Assembly: GCF_001687605.2 (NCBI RefSeq)
Contig: NZ_CP016539.2
Location: 2,262,501-2,326,500 of the forward strand
DNA length: 64,000 bases
Source of the DNA: Planococcus plakortidis
GTDB lineage: Bacteria; Bacillota; Bacilli; Bacillales_A; Planococcaceae
Direction: 5' to 3'
Shown here: positions 54,326 to 62,942 of the stretch, one piece after another
Layout: the number at the start of each line of letters is the position of its first letter
Numbering within the stretch: position 1 is the first letter of the stretch
Position numbers and translations under genes: made by a program
The notes under the pieces: generated by a model
The model's database searches: none
What the model saw: only the letters and a program-made list of their open reading frames with translations
What the model was told of the DNA's origin: nothing

Positions 54326-55741
54326 TCAATTTGTTTCAAGATTCGGCGCATGGCCTTTCATCAATTCCATCTGTTCGATGAGCGCCGCTGCCATTAGCAC
54401 TTTCTCTTCTTCGAACGCTGGCCCCATGATCTGCAAGCCAACCGGTAGGCCTTCCTTCACGCCCACCGGAATGCTGAGTGCCGGCAAGCCGGTCAGATTT
54501 CCAGGACCCGTAAAGCGGATCACTTCATCCAGGAAACTCAACTCCTGCCCGTTGACATCCACCGTCTGTGAACCGATCGGCGGCGACAGGAACGGCAAGG
54601 TCGGGCTGATCAGCACATCGACGCTTTCAAACGCCGCGGCAAATTCCAAATCGAGCTTGCGCCGGATTTGCTGCGACTGCACATAATCGACGCCGCTCAT
54701 CAATTCGCCGACTTCCAGCAAAAAGCGCACGTCTTCGCCGAACTTCTCCGGCGATTTCAATAAATTCGCATGATGCACGGCGCTCGCTTCCGTCGTGATC
54801 GTCACGAGCTCTGCGAATTCCGCCTGCTTCAAGGAGGGGATGCTGACAGGCTTGATCACCGCACCAGCCTCCTCCAATTGCTTCAACACGAGCCGCACTT
54901 GTTCGTCCACGCGGCTGTCGACGTTTTTGAAGAAATATTCCTCTTCGATGCCGATGGTTAAATCTTTCACATCACCTTCCAACAACCCTGAGAATTTTTT
55001 CGCCGGCCGGTCGACCGAAGTCGGGTCTTTCGGGTCGTAACCGCTCAATAATTCCAATAGCAATGCCGCATCGTACACCGTCTTCGTCATCGGCCCGATG
55101 TGATCGAGCGACCACGCGAGCGGAAAGCAGCCGTATTTCGAAATGCGCCCATGCGTCGGCTTGAGCCCGATGATGCCGCAGCTTGACGCCGGGATGCGGA
55201 TCGATCCGCCCGTATCCGTCCCGAGCGAGGCAATCGCCATATGCGATGCCACTGCAGCACCCGAGCCTCCGCTTGAGCCGCCTGGGATCTTCGTCAGGTC
55301 CCACGGGTTCTTGCACGGCCCGAAATGCGGATTGGTCGTCGTCGCGCCCCATGCATATTCGTGCATATTGAGCTTGCCGGTGAAGGTTACGCCTGCCATC
55401 TTCAGTTTCGAGACGACCGTCGCATCGAATCCTGCCACGAAATCGCCATGGATGCTCGACCCCATCGTCGCTTTCTCATCCTTAAAATAGAGAATGTCTT
55501 TCAGCGCCATCGGAATCCCGTGAAGCGCGCCGCGGTAATTGCCGCTCTGGATTTCCTGTTCAGCCTGCGCGGCAGCTTCAAGCGCTTGCTCTTTTTGCAC
55601 GGCAATATACGCATTAATCTCCCCGTCATACAAATCGACGTTCGCCAATACCTGTTCCGTCAACTCGACAGGCGACAGCTGTTTCGACTGGATAAGCGGC
55701 GCCAGTTCGCCGATGGACTTCTGTGCCAGTTCATTGCTCAT
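54326..55741 (-). CDS. Amidase-signature family hydrolase
   Basis: A 471-aa enzyme with the Ser-cisSer-Lys triad context: MALKDILYFKD (Lys, near 80), PGGSSGGSGAAVASHMA (Ser pair) and SLGTDTGGSIRIPAS (nucleophile Ser). It resembles GatA but is not in a gatCAB operon. It begins 4 nt inside the end of a 59-codon gene whose product looks like a GatC/AtzG-type small subunit, so it may be an AtzE-like heteromeric hydrolase. Substrate unknown; biuret- or carboxamide-type compounds are possible by analogy. Confidence 0.9.
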   Translation of the reverse strand: MSNELAQKSIGELAPLIQSKQLSPVELTEQVLANVDLYDGEINAYIAVQKEQALEAAAQAEQEIQSGNYRGALHGIPMALKDILYFKDEKATMGSSIHGDFVAGFDATVVSKLKMAGVTFTGKLNMHEYAWGATTTNPHFGPCKNPWDLTKIPGGSSGGSGAAVASHMAIASLGTDTGGSIRIPASSCGIIGLKPTHGRISKYGCFPLAWSLDHIGPMTKTVYDAALLLELLSGYDPKDPTSVDRPAKKFSGLLEGDVKDLTIGIEEEYFFKNVDSRVDEQVRLVLKQLEEAGAVIKPVSIPSLKQAEFAELVTITTEASAVHHANLLKSPEKFGEDVRFLLEVGELMSGVDYVQSQQIRRKLDLEFAAAFESVDVLISPTLPFLSPPIGSQTVDVNGQELSFLDEVIRFTGPGNLTGLPALSIPVGVKEGLPVGLQIMGPAFEEEKVLMAAALIEQMELMKGHAPNLETN

Positions 55742-55917
55742 TTCTGCTCACCTCCCGGCACATGCGTCAAAGCCATATCCAGGTCTTTCAATTGTTCCTG
55801 GTTCACCGTCTTGCGCAGCTCCTCGAATCCTGCCATTTGGCCGGCGAGCATTTCCTTATGATGTTCCGGGACGTCAATGCCTTTCCTCTCCAAAACTTCG
55901 TGAATGTCGAACGCCAC
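55738..55917 (-). CDS. Small GatC/AtzG-like partner of the amidase
   Basis: A 59-aa product beginning VAFDIHEVLERKGIDVPEHH. The start is GTG at 55917 with GGGGGA 5 nt upstream, and the stop TGA overlaps the amidase ATG by 4 nt, so the two are translationally coupled. A short helix, 'VPEHHKEMLAGQM', a second helix and a final 'LDMALTHVPGG' resemble GatC/AtzG (DUF4089-type) proteins, which stabilise AtzE-like amidases. The match is by pattern only. Confidence 0.6.
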   Translation of the reverse strand: MAFDIHEVLERKGIDVPEHHKEMLAGQMAGFEELRKTVNQEQLKDLDMALTHVPGGEQK

Positions 55918-56646
55918 ATGAATCCCCCATTCCTGAATTTTTTCTGAGGTGTAGGTCCTGCTGATTACCGACAGTTTACCATTCTTGGCGATTAATTAAC
56001 AGATTGTTCTGAAAGTTGATGGTTTGTATTTGGAATTAAAAGAAGCGATAGGAAAAGCTTTCGCTTTTCGACTGCGTTGCAGGGGCACGCTTTCCGGAGG
56101 GCTCGCATTGAGCCGCTTCGTCGCTGCGCTCCTGCAGGGTCACAATTGTCTCGTCGCTACGCTGCTCCTCCCGGAGTCGGCCCCTTCCACTCCGTCTTTA
56201 GTTTTAGAGTGGAAGATAAATTTTTCAATCCACTCAATACAGAATATAAAAAGGCATCATACTTTGTATCTCCAGACATCGTGACCGAAATATTTGTAAT
56301 TGCTAGTCCTAGGCCGCCAACAGATTTTTCGATTCAAGCCTCTATATGCCAGGTGGTATGGGCCGGGAAGCGATTTCCCCGCTAGCCGGCAACTCCATAT
56401 AGAAGTAGATTTAGTTAAACACACCCGAATTGACGAAGTCTTTTAGCCGACCGGCGTTAAGGGTGAGCCGATGCCGAAAGACAGGCGCTCTTACTGGCTT
56501 TCGGCAAGAGGCCAACCCAAAGCCAGGAGGCGACTACCAAAATGAAGCTTAAATGGCACTCAGGAACAATTCCACTATTAATACCCTGCATGCTTCCTTT
56601 AATTCTGCCCTGGAAAACCCTTCAGCAACCAGCCAGCAACAAAAAA
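55918..56646. repeat. Non-coding stretch with repeat family 2 (about 56050-56218) and family 3 copy B (56361-56560)
   Basis: The first part carries GGGGCACGCTT...CGGCCCCTTCC..CTCC, TTTAGTTTTAGAG, as at 43.7 kb. The second carries GGGAAGCGATTTCCCC, GCTAGCCGGCAACT, then GGGTGAGCCG and two stems: TGCCGAAAG / CTTTCGGCA (56472-56480 / 56498-56506) and CTGGCTTT / AAAGCCAG (56494-56501 / 56519-56526). No gene is supported here. Confidence 0.6.
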
Positions 56647-56672
56647 GAAGACACAGCCGAAGCCGCATCTTC
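56647..56672 (-). terminator. Terminator of the SDR gene
   Basis: GAAGATGCGGC / GCTGTGTCTTC stem with a TTCG loop and T run on the minus strand. Confidence 0.8.
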
Positions 56673-56685
56673 TACCAACTACTAT

Positions 56686-57435
56686 TTATTTCGCCGTCAC
56701 GCCGCCGTCTACCGGTAGCTCGATACCCGTGATGTGGCTCGCTTCGTCTGACGCAAGGAACAGCATCGCATTGGCGACTTCGACTGCATTCCCGAGTTCA
56801 GGAAGCGCGATCTGCGCGAGGAAATGCGGGCGGAACTTTTCGCTTTCCATGTATTCCGCACTCATCGGTGTCACGATATAGCCGGGATGCACCGAGTTGA
56901 CACGGATATTATGTTTCCCGTAATCGACAGCCGCCGCTTTCGTGATCGACCGCACTGCGCCTTTTGAAGCCGTATAGACGCCGGCCCCCGACATGCCCGT
57001 CAACGCCGCAATCGATGACACATTGACAATCGAGCCTCCGCCGTTTTCGATCATGTGGGGAATGGCCAATTGCATGCCATACATGACGCTGTTCGTATTG
57101 ACCGCAAATCCTTTCGAAAAATCGTCTTCTGTCTGTTCCATGAAATCTTTTGCGACCGAAATGCCTGCGTTGTTGATGAGGATATCGACTTTACCAAAGG
57201 ATTCCACGGTCTTCTCGATGACCGCTTCCCAATCCGATTTTTCGGCCACATTCTGCTTCAATGCCAACGCTTCAAAGCCCGCTTCGCTTACTTCCTGCGC
57301 CACTTTTTCCGCTGCTTCCAAATTGATGTCCGTGGCAACGACTTTCGCCCCCTCTTTGGCGAACAAGCGTACAGCCGCTTCGCCCATGCCAGATCCCCCG
57401 CCTGTGATGATGGCTACTTTGTTTTCCAATCTCAC
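56686..57435 (-). CDS. Short-chain dehydrogenase/reductase
   Basis: A 249-aa classical SDR: TGGGSGMGEAAVRLF (cofactor loop), NNAGIS, the catalytic Ser in NVSSIAALTG, YTASKGAV (YxxxK) and PGYIVTPM. ATDINLE after the second strand has an Asp, favouring NAD(H). The start is GTG at 57435 with GAGGTG 6 nt upstream. It is divergent from a TetR regulator with a palindrome between them, so it is probably repressed by that regulator until its substrate is present. Confidence 0.93.
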   Translation of the reverse strand: MRLENKVAIITGGGSGMGEAAVRLFAKEGAKVVATDINLEAAEKVAQEVSEAGFEALALKQNVAEKSDWEAVIEKTVESFGKVDILINNAGISVAKDFMEQTEDDFSKGFAVNTNSVMYGMQLAIPHMIENGGGSIVNVSSIAALTGMSGAGVYTASKGAVRSITKAAAVDYGKHNIRVNSVHPGYIVTPMSAEYMESEKFRPHFLAQIALPELGNAVEVANAMLFLASDEASHITGIELPVDGGVTAK

Positions 57436-57457
57436 TTTAATCACCTCAAATTAAATT

Positions 57458-57476
57458 TTGATAGTCTGACTATCAA
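57458..57476. promoter_or_regulatory. Palindromic operator between the SDR and TetR genes
   Basis: TTGATAGTC-T-GACTATCAA is a perfect 19-bp dyad in the 116-bp divergent gap, of the size usual for TetR-family operators. Confidence 0.75.
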
Positions 57477-57551
57477 TTTATTTCAAGTATACTCCCATGA
57501 CTTCATTTCATCAATTAAAGCGCTATACTAAAAGCAAGGAGTGAAACTGCC

Positions 57552-58184
57552 ATGCCATCAAAACGACAAGAAAACAAGCAATTGCAGACCGATAAAATCG
57601 TCGAAGCCGCCAAAGAATTGTTTACGGAACGCGGGCTGAACGACGTGCAAATGAAAGACATCGCCGAACGGGCAGGTGCCGGCGTGGCGACCGTCTTCCG
57701 CTATTTCCCGAAAAAGGACGAACTGATCGTCGAAGTCGCCATCCGCTCATTAGACGCCGTAGAAGCCGAATTCCGGCGCATCATTTCCTTGAAAGCAAGC
57801 GCATTCGAGCGGCTGGAACTATTGCTTGATACCTTGCTCGACGCACAAAAAGCCGAGCATTATAAATCCGCGCGTTTCCGGGAAGCGTTCGAGAGCTATG
57901 CCTCGTTCCGCACAGAACCGCTGCCTGCAATCGGCCGCTATCTTACAAGACAGCGCCAGATCATGGATTTGCTTGAACCGCTCATCGAGGACGGCCAGCA
58001 AGACGGCTCGATTAATGGCTCCATTCCCGCTAAACCGCTAATTGTCACCATCATCAACAGCTATTCGAGCTTCACGAACAACGTCGCACTCAAATCGTCT
58101 ATATCTTACCTGGACCGAGACATCCAACCCGAAACCCAACAGCAAGTATTGAAGAAAATCCTGCTCGACTATTGCAGAGCTTAA
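57552..58184 (+). CDS. TetR/AcrR family transcriptional regulator
   Basis: A 210-aa regulator with an N-terminal helix-turn-helix (IVEAAKELFTERGLNDVQMKDIAERAGAGVATVFRYFPKKDEL, in part) and an all-helical ligand domain. GAGTGAAACTGCC precedes the ATG. It most likely controls the divergent SDR gene and itself through the dyad at 57458-57476. The ligand is unknown. Confidence 0.92.
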   Translation: MPSKRQENKQLQTDKIVEAAKELFTERGLNDVQMKDIAERAGAGVATVFRYFPKKDELIVEVAIRSLDAVEAEFRRIISLKASAFERLELLLDTLLDAQKAEHYKSARFREAFESYASFRTEPLPAIGRYLTRQRQIMDLLEPLIEDGQQDGSINGSIPAKPLIVTIINSYSSFTNNVALKSSISYLDRDIQPETQQQVLKKILLDYCRA

Positions 58185-58271
58185 TAAGGAATCAAAATGG
58201 ACCTCTCCCTTTTTCCAGTCCAGCAATTAGGCCCACCTGCCATTTCCTAAACCAATCATTATTACATGCCA

Positions 58272-58475
58272 TCATAGGGAAGCGATTCCCCCGCTAGCCG
58301 GCAACTGGGTAAAGAAACAGATCTACTTAAACACACCTTGCCCAACGAAATCTTTCAGCCGCCGAGCGTAAAAGGGTGAGCCGACGCAGCAAGACAGACG
58401 GTCTTCCTGGCTTGCTGCCAAAGGCCAACCCAAAGCCAGGCGGCGGATACCAAGCTGAAGTACAGCCAAATCACT
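58272..58475. repeat. Structured intergenic repeat family 3, copy C
   Basis: It shares with copy B the block GGGAAGCGATTCCCCCGCTAGCCGGCAACT (first 20 bases and the rest similar), GGGTGAGCCG and two stems: GCAGCAAG / CTTGCTGC (58386-58393 / 58411-58418) and CTGGCTT / AAGCCAG (58407-58413 / 58433-58439). The first stem differs from copy B at several paired positions with pairing kept. Confidence 0.6.
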
Positions 58476-58560
58476 AAAACACTTCAACACGCCAACTCCC
58501 ACTCTCTGCTCCAAACACATCCCAGGAAGCGATTCCTCCGCCATCTTCATTCAAACAAAA

Positions 58561-58590
58561 AAAGACGCAGCCCAGTGCTGTGTCTTTTCG
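58561..58590 (-). terminator. Terminator of the GGDEF-EAL gene
   Basis: AAAGACACAGC / GCTGCGTCTTT stem followed by TTTT on the minus strand. Confidence 0.8.
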
Positions 58591-58593
58591 TAT

Positions 58594-60681
58594 TCAATAT
58601 AAAACCGGCGCATGGAAAAGCCCGTTCGGCTGCTCCAAGTACTTGTCCCATACCCTTGCCGCCTTGTCTCCAGGAAGCGGCCGGCTGAAATAATAACCTT
58701 GGCCGATGACTTCGTATTGCCGCATCAAGGTCACTTGCTCGATCGTCTCCAGCCCTTCCACGACCACTTCCGCGCCCAGGTTTTTCCCCAGTTCGATGAT
58801 GGTCGCCAGGATCGCCATGCTGCGGTCGCTGCCGAGCACTTCATCGACCAAGGATTTATCGATCTTCAACGTATCGATTTGGATATTCTTGATTGCGTTG
58901 AGCGAGGAATAGCCTGTGCCGAAATCATCGATTGCCAGCTTGACGCCGATCGCCTGCAATTCTTCGACCAACGCGGATGAGGCATCGAGGTCGATCATGA
59001 CACTTTCGGTGATTTCAATTTCCACATATTCGGCAGGCACATCCGTTTCCGCCAAAATGCGCGCTACTTTTTCAGCAAACTGGGTGTCCAGGAATTGCTT
59101 GGCCGACACATTGACCGAGACGCAAATAGCAGGGCGCCCCTCTTTCTGCCATGCTGCCAGTTGAAGGCACGCTTCACGCAGCACCCATTCCCCGATGGAA
59201 TGAATCGCCCCGCATTCCTCCGCCACGGGAATGAATTCGGATGGCGCAACAGCGCCGAGTGCGGAATTCCAGCGCAGCAAGGCTTCGAACCCGATGACGC
59301 GGCCGCTCACCAATTCCACTTGTGGCTGGTAATGGACCGAAAACTCGCCGTTTACCAAAGCCTGCTGTAAAGCTGCCGTGATTTCCTGCTTGCGGAGCGA
59401 ACTGTCCAAAAGCTCCGGGGAGAAAAATTCATAGTTCTCCTTGCCGGCGCTTTTCGCCATGAACAGCGCAAGATCGGCTTGCTTGATCAAACTTTCCTCA
59501 TTGAGTTCCGCAATGCTTTGGCAGCTGACGCCGAGGCTGATGCCGGAAGCGACCGATTGCTCCCCGATCTGGATCGGCTCATGCATCACCTGTAAAATGT
59601 TTTGGCATAACTGTTCTAGATAAGATTTTTTCGCATTCGGCACCGCAAAGACGAACTCGTCCCCGCCGAGCCTGGCGAGTGGGACGGTTTCCGGCAGCAC
59701 CGATTTCAAACGTTCGACAATCCTTTTCAGGAATTGGTCGCCCCCATCATGGCCGATCAATTCATTGATGGATTTAAAATCATCGAAATCGAGCAACACG
59801 ACACCGACCGACTCGATGTTCCCGTCCGCCGGGTCCATCAATTCGCGAAAATGGGCAAAGAACCAATGGCGATTCGGGACGCCCGTCAAGTGGTCGGTAT
59901 AGGCGAGTGTGCGGAATCGGCTTTCGCTGTCTTTCACTTGCCGCAACAGGCCGGCCTCTGTCTCGAACGCATTCAAATCGACCAATGCCAGATTCACCGC
60001 TGACAACAGCAGCAAAGTCACGGCGAAAGCCACAAACACTGCCGTACCGATGACCCAGACACCACCCGCTGCCGCTTCCGGAAGAGCCATATTTGTATAG
60101 AAGGTATTCGTGGACGTGTAATGAAGCAAGGTGAGCACGAGCCCCAAGAGAGCGGCGCTCCCGAAGCGCTGTTGCTCCGTCACTTGTTTTGCATTGGACT
60201 GCAATACGAAGCGGAAACCGAAATAGCAAATGCCCAGCACCATAACCGCCGACAATAGATAATAGCCTGTGGAAATCGCCCAGAAGCGCACGTCGAGTAC
60301 GCCCGCTAATCCCAGGAAATAGGCCGCCTTCACGAAAAACGCGGTAATCAGCACATGCTTCACCATGTCATGCCGGCTGTGAATGCCCTGCGGGAGGATC
60401 TTCAGGACGTAGGCCGCCAGTAAACACGCCGCAAGCAGCGACAAGGCAAGCAGCCAAAAACGCGGTAAGAACCGGTATTCTGCCATGAACGTCAGGATAC
60501 CGATCACTTGCATGGAAAAAAATCCGCTGCCAAGCGCCAGTATCGCAAGCAACCTGGAGCGTGTGTCGACAGCCGCTTTCCGCTTATTGACATATTCGAT
60601 CATAATGAGGACCGTATAGCTTGTCGCGACCGAAACGATGATGGATAAAATGGTTAAACTAATATGCGGAAGCATAGACAT
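58594..60681 (-). CDS. Membrane GGDEF-EAL c-di-GMP enzyme with MHYT-like sensor
   Basis: A 695-aa protein. About seven N-terminal helices hold degenerate MHYT-type motifs (FFSMQVIGILTF, TLLHYTSTNTF). A GGDEF domain with LARLGGDEFVFAV follows, and then a full EAL domain: FEALLRWN, NVSAKQF, EITESVMI, LAIDDFGTGYSSL and KIDKSLVDEV, with the metal-binding and catalytic Glu/Asp/Lys residues present. It may both make and degrade c-di-GMP, with phosphodiesterase activity likely dominant. It could oppose the cyclase at 29-1765 in controlling the YdaK-type receptors. No strong ribosome site distinguishes the two early ATGs. Confidence 0.9.
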   Translation of the reverse strand: MSMLPHISLTILSIIVSVATSYTVLIMIEYVNKRKAAVDTRSRLLAILALGSGFFSMQVIGILTFMAEYRFLPRFWLLALSLLAACLLAAYVLKILPQGIHSRHDMVKHVLITAFFVKAAYFLGLAGVLDVRFWAISTGYYLLSAVMVLGICYFGFRFVLQSNAKQVTEQQRFGSAALLGLVLTLLHYTSTNTFYTNMALPEAAAGGVWVIGTAVFVAFAVTLLLLSAVNLALVDLNAFETEAGLLRQVKDSESRFRTLAYTDHLTGVPNRHWFFAHFRELMDPADGNIESVGVVLLDFDDFKSINELIGHDGGDQFLKRIVERLKSVLPETVPLARLGGDEFVFAVPNAKKSYLEQLCQNILQVMHEPIQIGEQSVASGISLGVSCQSIAELNEESLIKQADLALFMAKSAGKENYEFFSPELLDSSLRKQEITAALQQALVNGEFSVHYQPQVELVSGRVIGFEALLRWNSALGAVAPSEFIPVAEECGAIHSIGEWVLREACLQLAAWQKEGRPAICVSVNVSAKQFLDTQFAEKVARILAETDVPAEYVEIEITESVMIDLDASSALVEELQAIGVKLAIDDFGTGYSSLNAIKNIQIDTLKIDKSLVDEVLGSDRSMAILATIIELGKNLGAEVVVEGLETIEQVTLMRQYEVIGQGYYFSRPLPGDKAARVWDKYLEQPNGLFHAPVLY

Positions 60682-60956
60682 GGATTCCCCCCTGACTTGG
60701 CAAAAGTATGTATGCCAGATGGCAGCAGCAACGCATATAAAACGAAAAACTTCATTTAAAGGACTTTTTAACCATCAATAAAACTAGTTAATGATTCTTA
60801 AAACTCTTTTTATTGGAATATAGTAAACATTATACCTGTGATTCCCTTCTTTTTACATAGACATTAATACCCGCCCATTGCCACAAATATTTATTACTTC
60901 AGCTCAAATCAGTACTTCCCCCCTGAAATATACCCATGTTTTTTCGCCAATTTAAA
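60682..60956. other. AT-rich gap without a supported gene
   Basis: This lies upstream of the GGDEF-EAL gene. I see no convincing open frame, RNA or repeat. Confidence 0.5.
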
Positions 60957-60980
60957 AACGCCGCTGCAGCAGCGACGTTT
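60957..60980 (-). terminator. Terminator of the small divergent gene
   Basis: CGTCGCTGC / GCAGCGGCG arms on the minus strand followed by TTTTTAAATT. Confidence 0.6.
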
Positions 60981-60987
60981 TCCTTTC

Positions 60988-61353
60988 CTATTTGTCGGCA
61001 TCATCCGTTTTCTTCTTCAATGTCACCGTCATCCCGGCTTCTGCTTTACCGGCGATGATGAATTGCAATGGCCCGCTCGTTTCAATGCCCCCGACCACAT
61101 TCAATTCGATCGTTTCGACTTCAAAGCCATCGAATCCAGAAATTAATTGTTCCAGGTTCTCCCTGGAAATCGGCTTATATTTGCCTTTTATACCGGTTGG
61201 CTTCGGACTGCCTTCCTGTTTTCTTTTGCTAGTGGCATCGGACCCGCGACTCTCTTGTGAACCAAAAATATAATTGTCCAAGACACTGGAATCAGGAATA
61301 TTGTTTTGCTGAAAAAAAGGGATCCAGATAAACGGCTCTTGTGCTTCGCCCAA
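60988..61353 (-). CDS. Small protein of unknown function, divergent from the HEPN-like gene
   Basis: A 121-aa product beginning LGEAQEPFIWIPFFQ. A TTG start at 61353 is chosen because AAAGGAGG lies 7 nt upstream; an ATG at 61437 would add 28 residues with a weaker site. The middle is a Lys/Ser/Gly-rich linker (ATSKRKQEGSPKPTGIKG), and the C-terminal 50 residues alternate as short strands (VETIELNVVGG, LQFIIAGKAEAGMTVTL). I do not recognise a family. The mixed linker-plus-small-domain shape is seen in adaptor-like proteins, but no function should be assigned. Confidence 0.55.
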   Translation of the reverse strand: MGEAQEPFIWIPFFQQNNIPDSSVLDNYIFGSQESRGSDATSKRKQEGSPKPTGIKGKYKPISRENLEQLISGFDGFEVETIELNVVGGIETSGPLQFIIAGKAEAGMTVTLKKKTDDADK

Positions 61354-61490
61354 AATCGCTCCTCCTTTCGCTTCGTTGCTTACTGATGTATTCCATATTT
61401 TCTGCCAATTTCCTGCCGCGGGGTGACCAATGGACATTTTTCCCTTAGAATGGAGAGAGACACATCAAAACGCATCAAGGAGGAAATGGG

Positions 61491-62891
61491 ATGGCAACTT
61501 TAAGCGATATCGCCCTAGCTGACGATTTAGGGCAATTTGAAATAAAGGAAATTTACGGGGCGACCCACCAGCTCCTGCAGGAAATGCAGCAAGCGAAAGC
61601 CGAAGCGTTCCCTGGCCGCATCAACGCCATGATCAATCATTTGAAGGAGCGCCTCCAGGGCAAAGCGGCTTATCCACTGGCCGTGCTGCTGGAGACTAGC
61701 TATTTGTCGATCCAGCACCAGCTGAAAAAAGACTGGAACTCCGACTTGAAACAGCGCCAATTGTATCTATACGACAACACGATCGAAACATACCGCGGGC
61801 GCATCCCGTCGAATGTCTGGAACCAGGTGTGCCTGAACTATGCGGAAACGCTCGTCCACACGGGACGCTCGATTGACGCACAAGCAGTGCTCAAAGAAAT
61901 GGTCAAAGACGAAAACGACCCGTCCTATCAGCGCCTGAACGGCGAATTCGGCTGGACCTTGATTTTCTATTCGACTTTCCTGCCGGTCAAAGCAGAGCGC
62001 CTCAGCGCACTCGAAAAAGCGCTCGATCTGTTCAAGACGGCCAAAAACGACATCAAAGACGAGAAAGGCCAAGCGCTTTACGATGAGCGCATCAAGCTCG
62101 CCGAAAACATGATCGAACAACTCGGCGATGTGGATCCCGTGAAACTCGCGCAGCAGCCGGAACCGACAGAGGACGAGCAACGCTACCTGGACTGGTGCGC
62201 CGAGCAGCAATTATTCCTCAACAGCGGCAACGATATCGAACCGGATACGATGGCGAAGCGCGATCTTCCGCTGCGCATCCAGAACAACGCGTTCCTCGGC
62301 AATTTCCTGGACTCGTTGACGCACGAATTCACGGCGATGCGCCGTTCGCTTTACCTCGCCCTGAACAGCGAAGAAGTCGCGGACGACCATAAGATGGACG
62401 GCGACAATACGCGCTACACAAAGCGCAATGAAGACCTGAAGCAAGTCTATCGCCAAGCCTATACTTTATTCGATAAAATGGCGTTGTTGCTGAACCAGAC
62501 GATGCAGCTCGGCGTCGAAGAGCCGCGCGTCAATTTCCAGCGCATCTGGTTCGAGGAGGAAGACTTGAAAAAACCGCTCAAGCCGTTTGTCCAGAACACG
62601 AAAAACGATGCCTTGAAAGCTTTGTACTGGCTGTCGAAAGAAGTATATGGCTATGAGAAATCGGATGAGCAAAGCCTGTTCGTGAAAAAAGCCTTGCACA
62701 TCCGCAACCGCATCGACAACAGCTATCTGCAAGTGGTCGAAAAAGCGGAGCCGTTCGAAAAGGAAAACGCCCGCGCCCAAAGCCACCACATCACGGAAGC
62801 CGAACTTGAGCGCATGACGCTCGCCATGAGCCAAAAAGCGCGCAATGGCATGATGTATTTGCAGTTCGCCTTGGCGATCGGCAAGAAATAA
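61491..62891 (+). CDS. Probable LA2681-like HEPN protein with TPR-like N-terminal half
   Basis: A 466-aa all-helical protein. The N-terminal 220 residues look TPR-like (WNQVCLNYAETLVHTGRSIDAQAVLKEM in part). The C-terminal half fits the LA2681-type HEPN domain: AYTLFDKMALLLNQTMQLG, VNFQRIWF, ALHIRNRIDNSYLQV and MSQKARNGMMYLQFAL. HEPN RNases use R-x4-6-H; here the Arg is present (IRNRIDN), but the expected His appears to be Asn. AAGGAGG precedes the ATG. The family has been proposed in biological-conflict systems; that role here is inference only. Confidence 0.6.
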   Translation: MATLSDIALADDLGQFEIKEIYGATHQLLQEMQQAKAEAFPGRINAMINHLKERLQGKAAYPLAVLLETSYLSIQHQLKKDWNSDLKQRQLYLYDNTIETYRGRIPSNVWNQVCLNYAETLVHTGRSIDAQAVLKEMVKDENDPSYQRLNGEFGWTLIFYSTFLPVKAERLSALEKALDLFKTAKNDIKDEKGQALYDERIKLAENMIEQLGDVDPVKLAQQPEPTEDEQRYLDWCAEQQLFLNSGNDIEPDTMAKRDLPLRIQNNAFLGNFLDSLTHEFTAMRRSLYLALNSEEVADDHKMDGDNTRYTKRNEDLKQVYRQAYTLFDKMALLLNQTMQLGVEEPRVNFQRIWFEEEDLKKPLKPFVQNTKNDALKALYWLSKEVYGYEKSDEQSLFVKKALHIRNRIDNSYLQVVEKAEPFEKENARAQSHHITEAELERMTLAMSQKARNGMMYLQFALAIGKK

Positions 62892-62899
62892 GCAAACGG

Positions 62900-62932
62900 A
62901 AAGCCGTGCAGTTGATGCTGCACGGCTTTTTA
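62900..62932. terminator. Bidirectional terminator between the HEPN-like and Lrp genes
   Basis: AAGCCGTGCAG / CTGCACGGCTT stem with a 6-nt loop and TTTTT. Confidence 0.88.
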
Positions 62933-62942
62933 TGTGTATAAA

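Noticed and set aside
60988-62891. Declaring a complete defence island at the HEPN-like locus
   Set aside because: Only one possible effector and one unknown small gene are present, flanked by ordinary genes, and the catalytic His seems absent.
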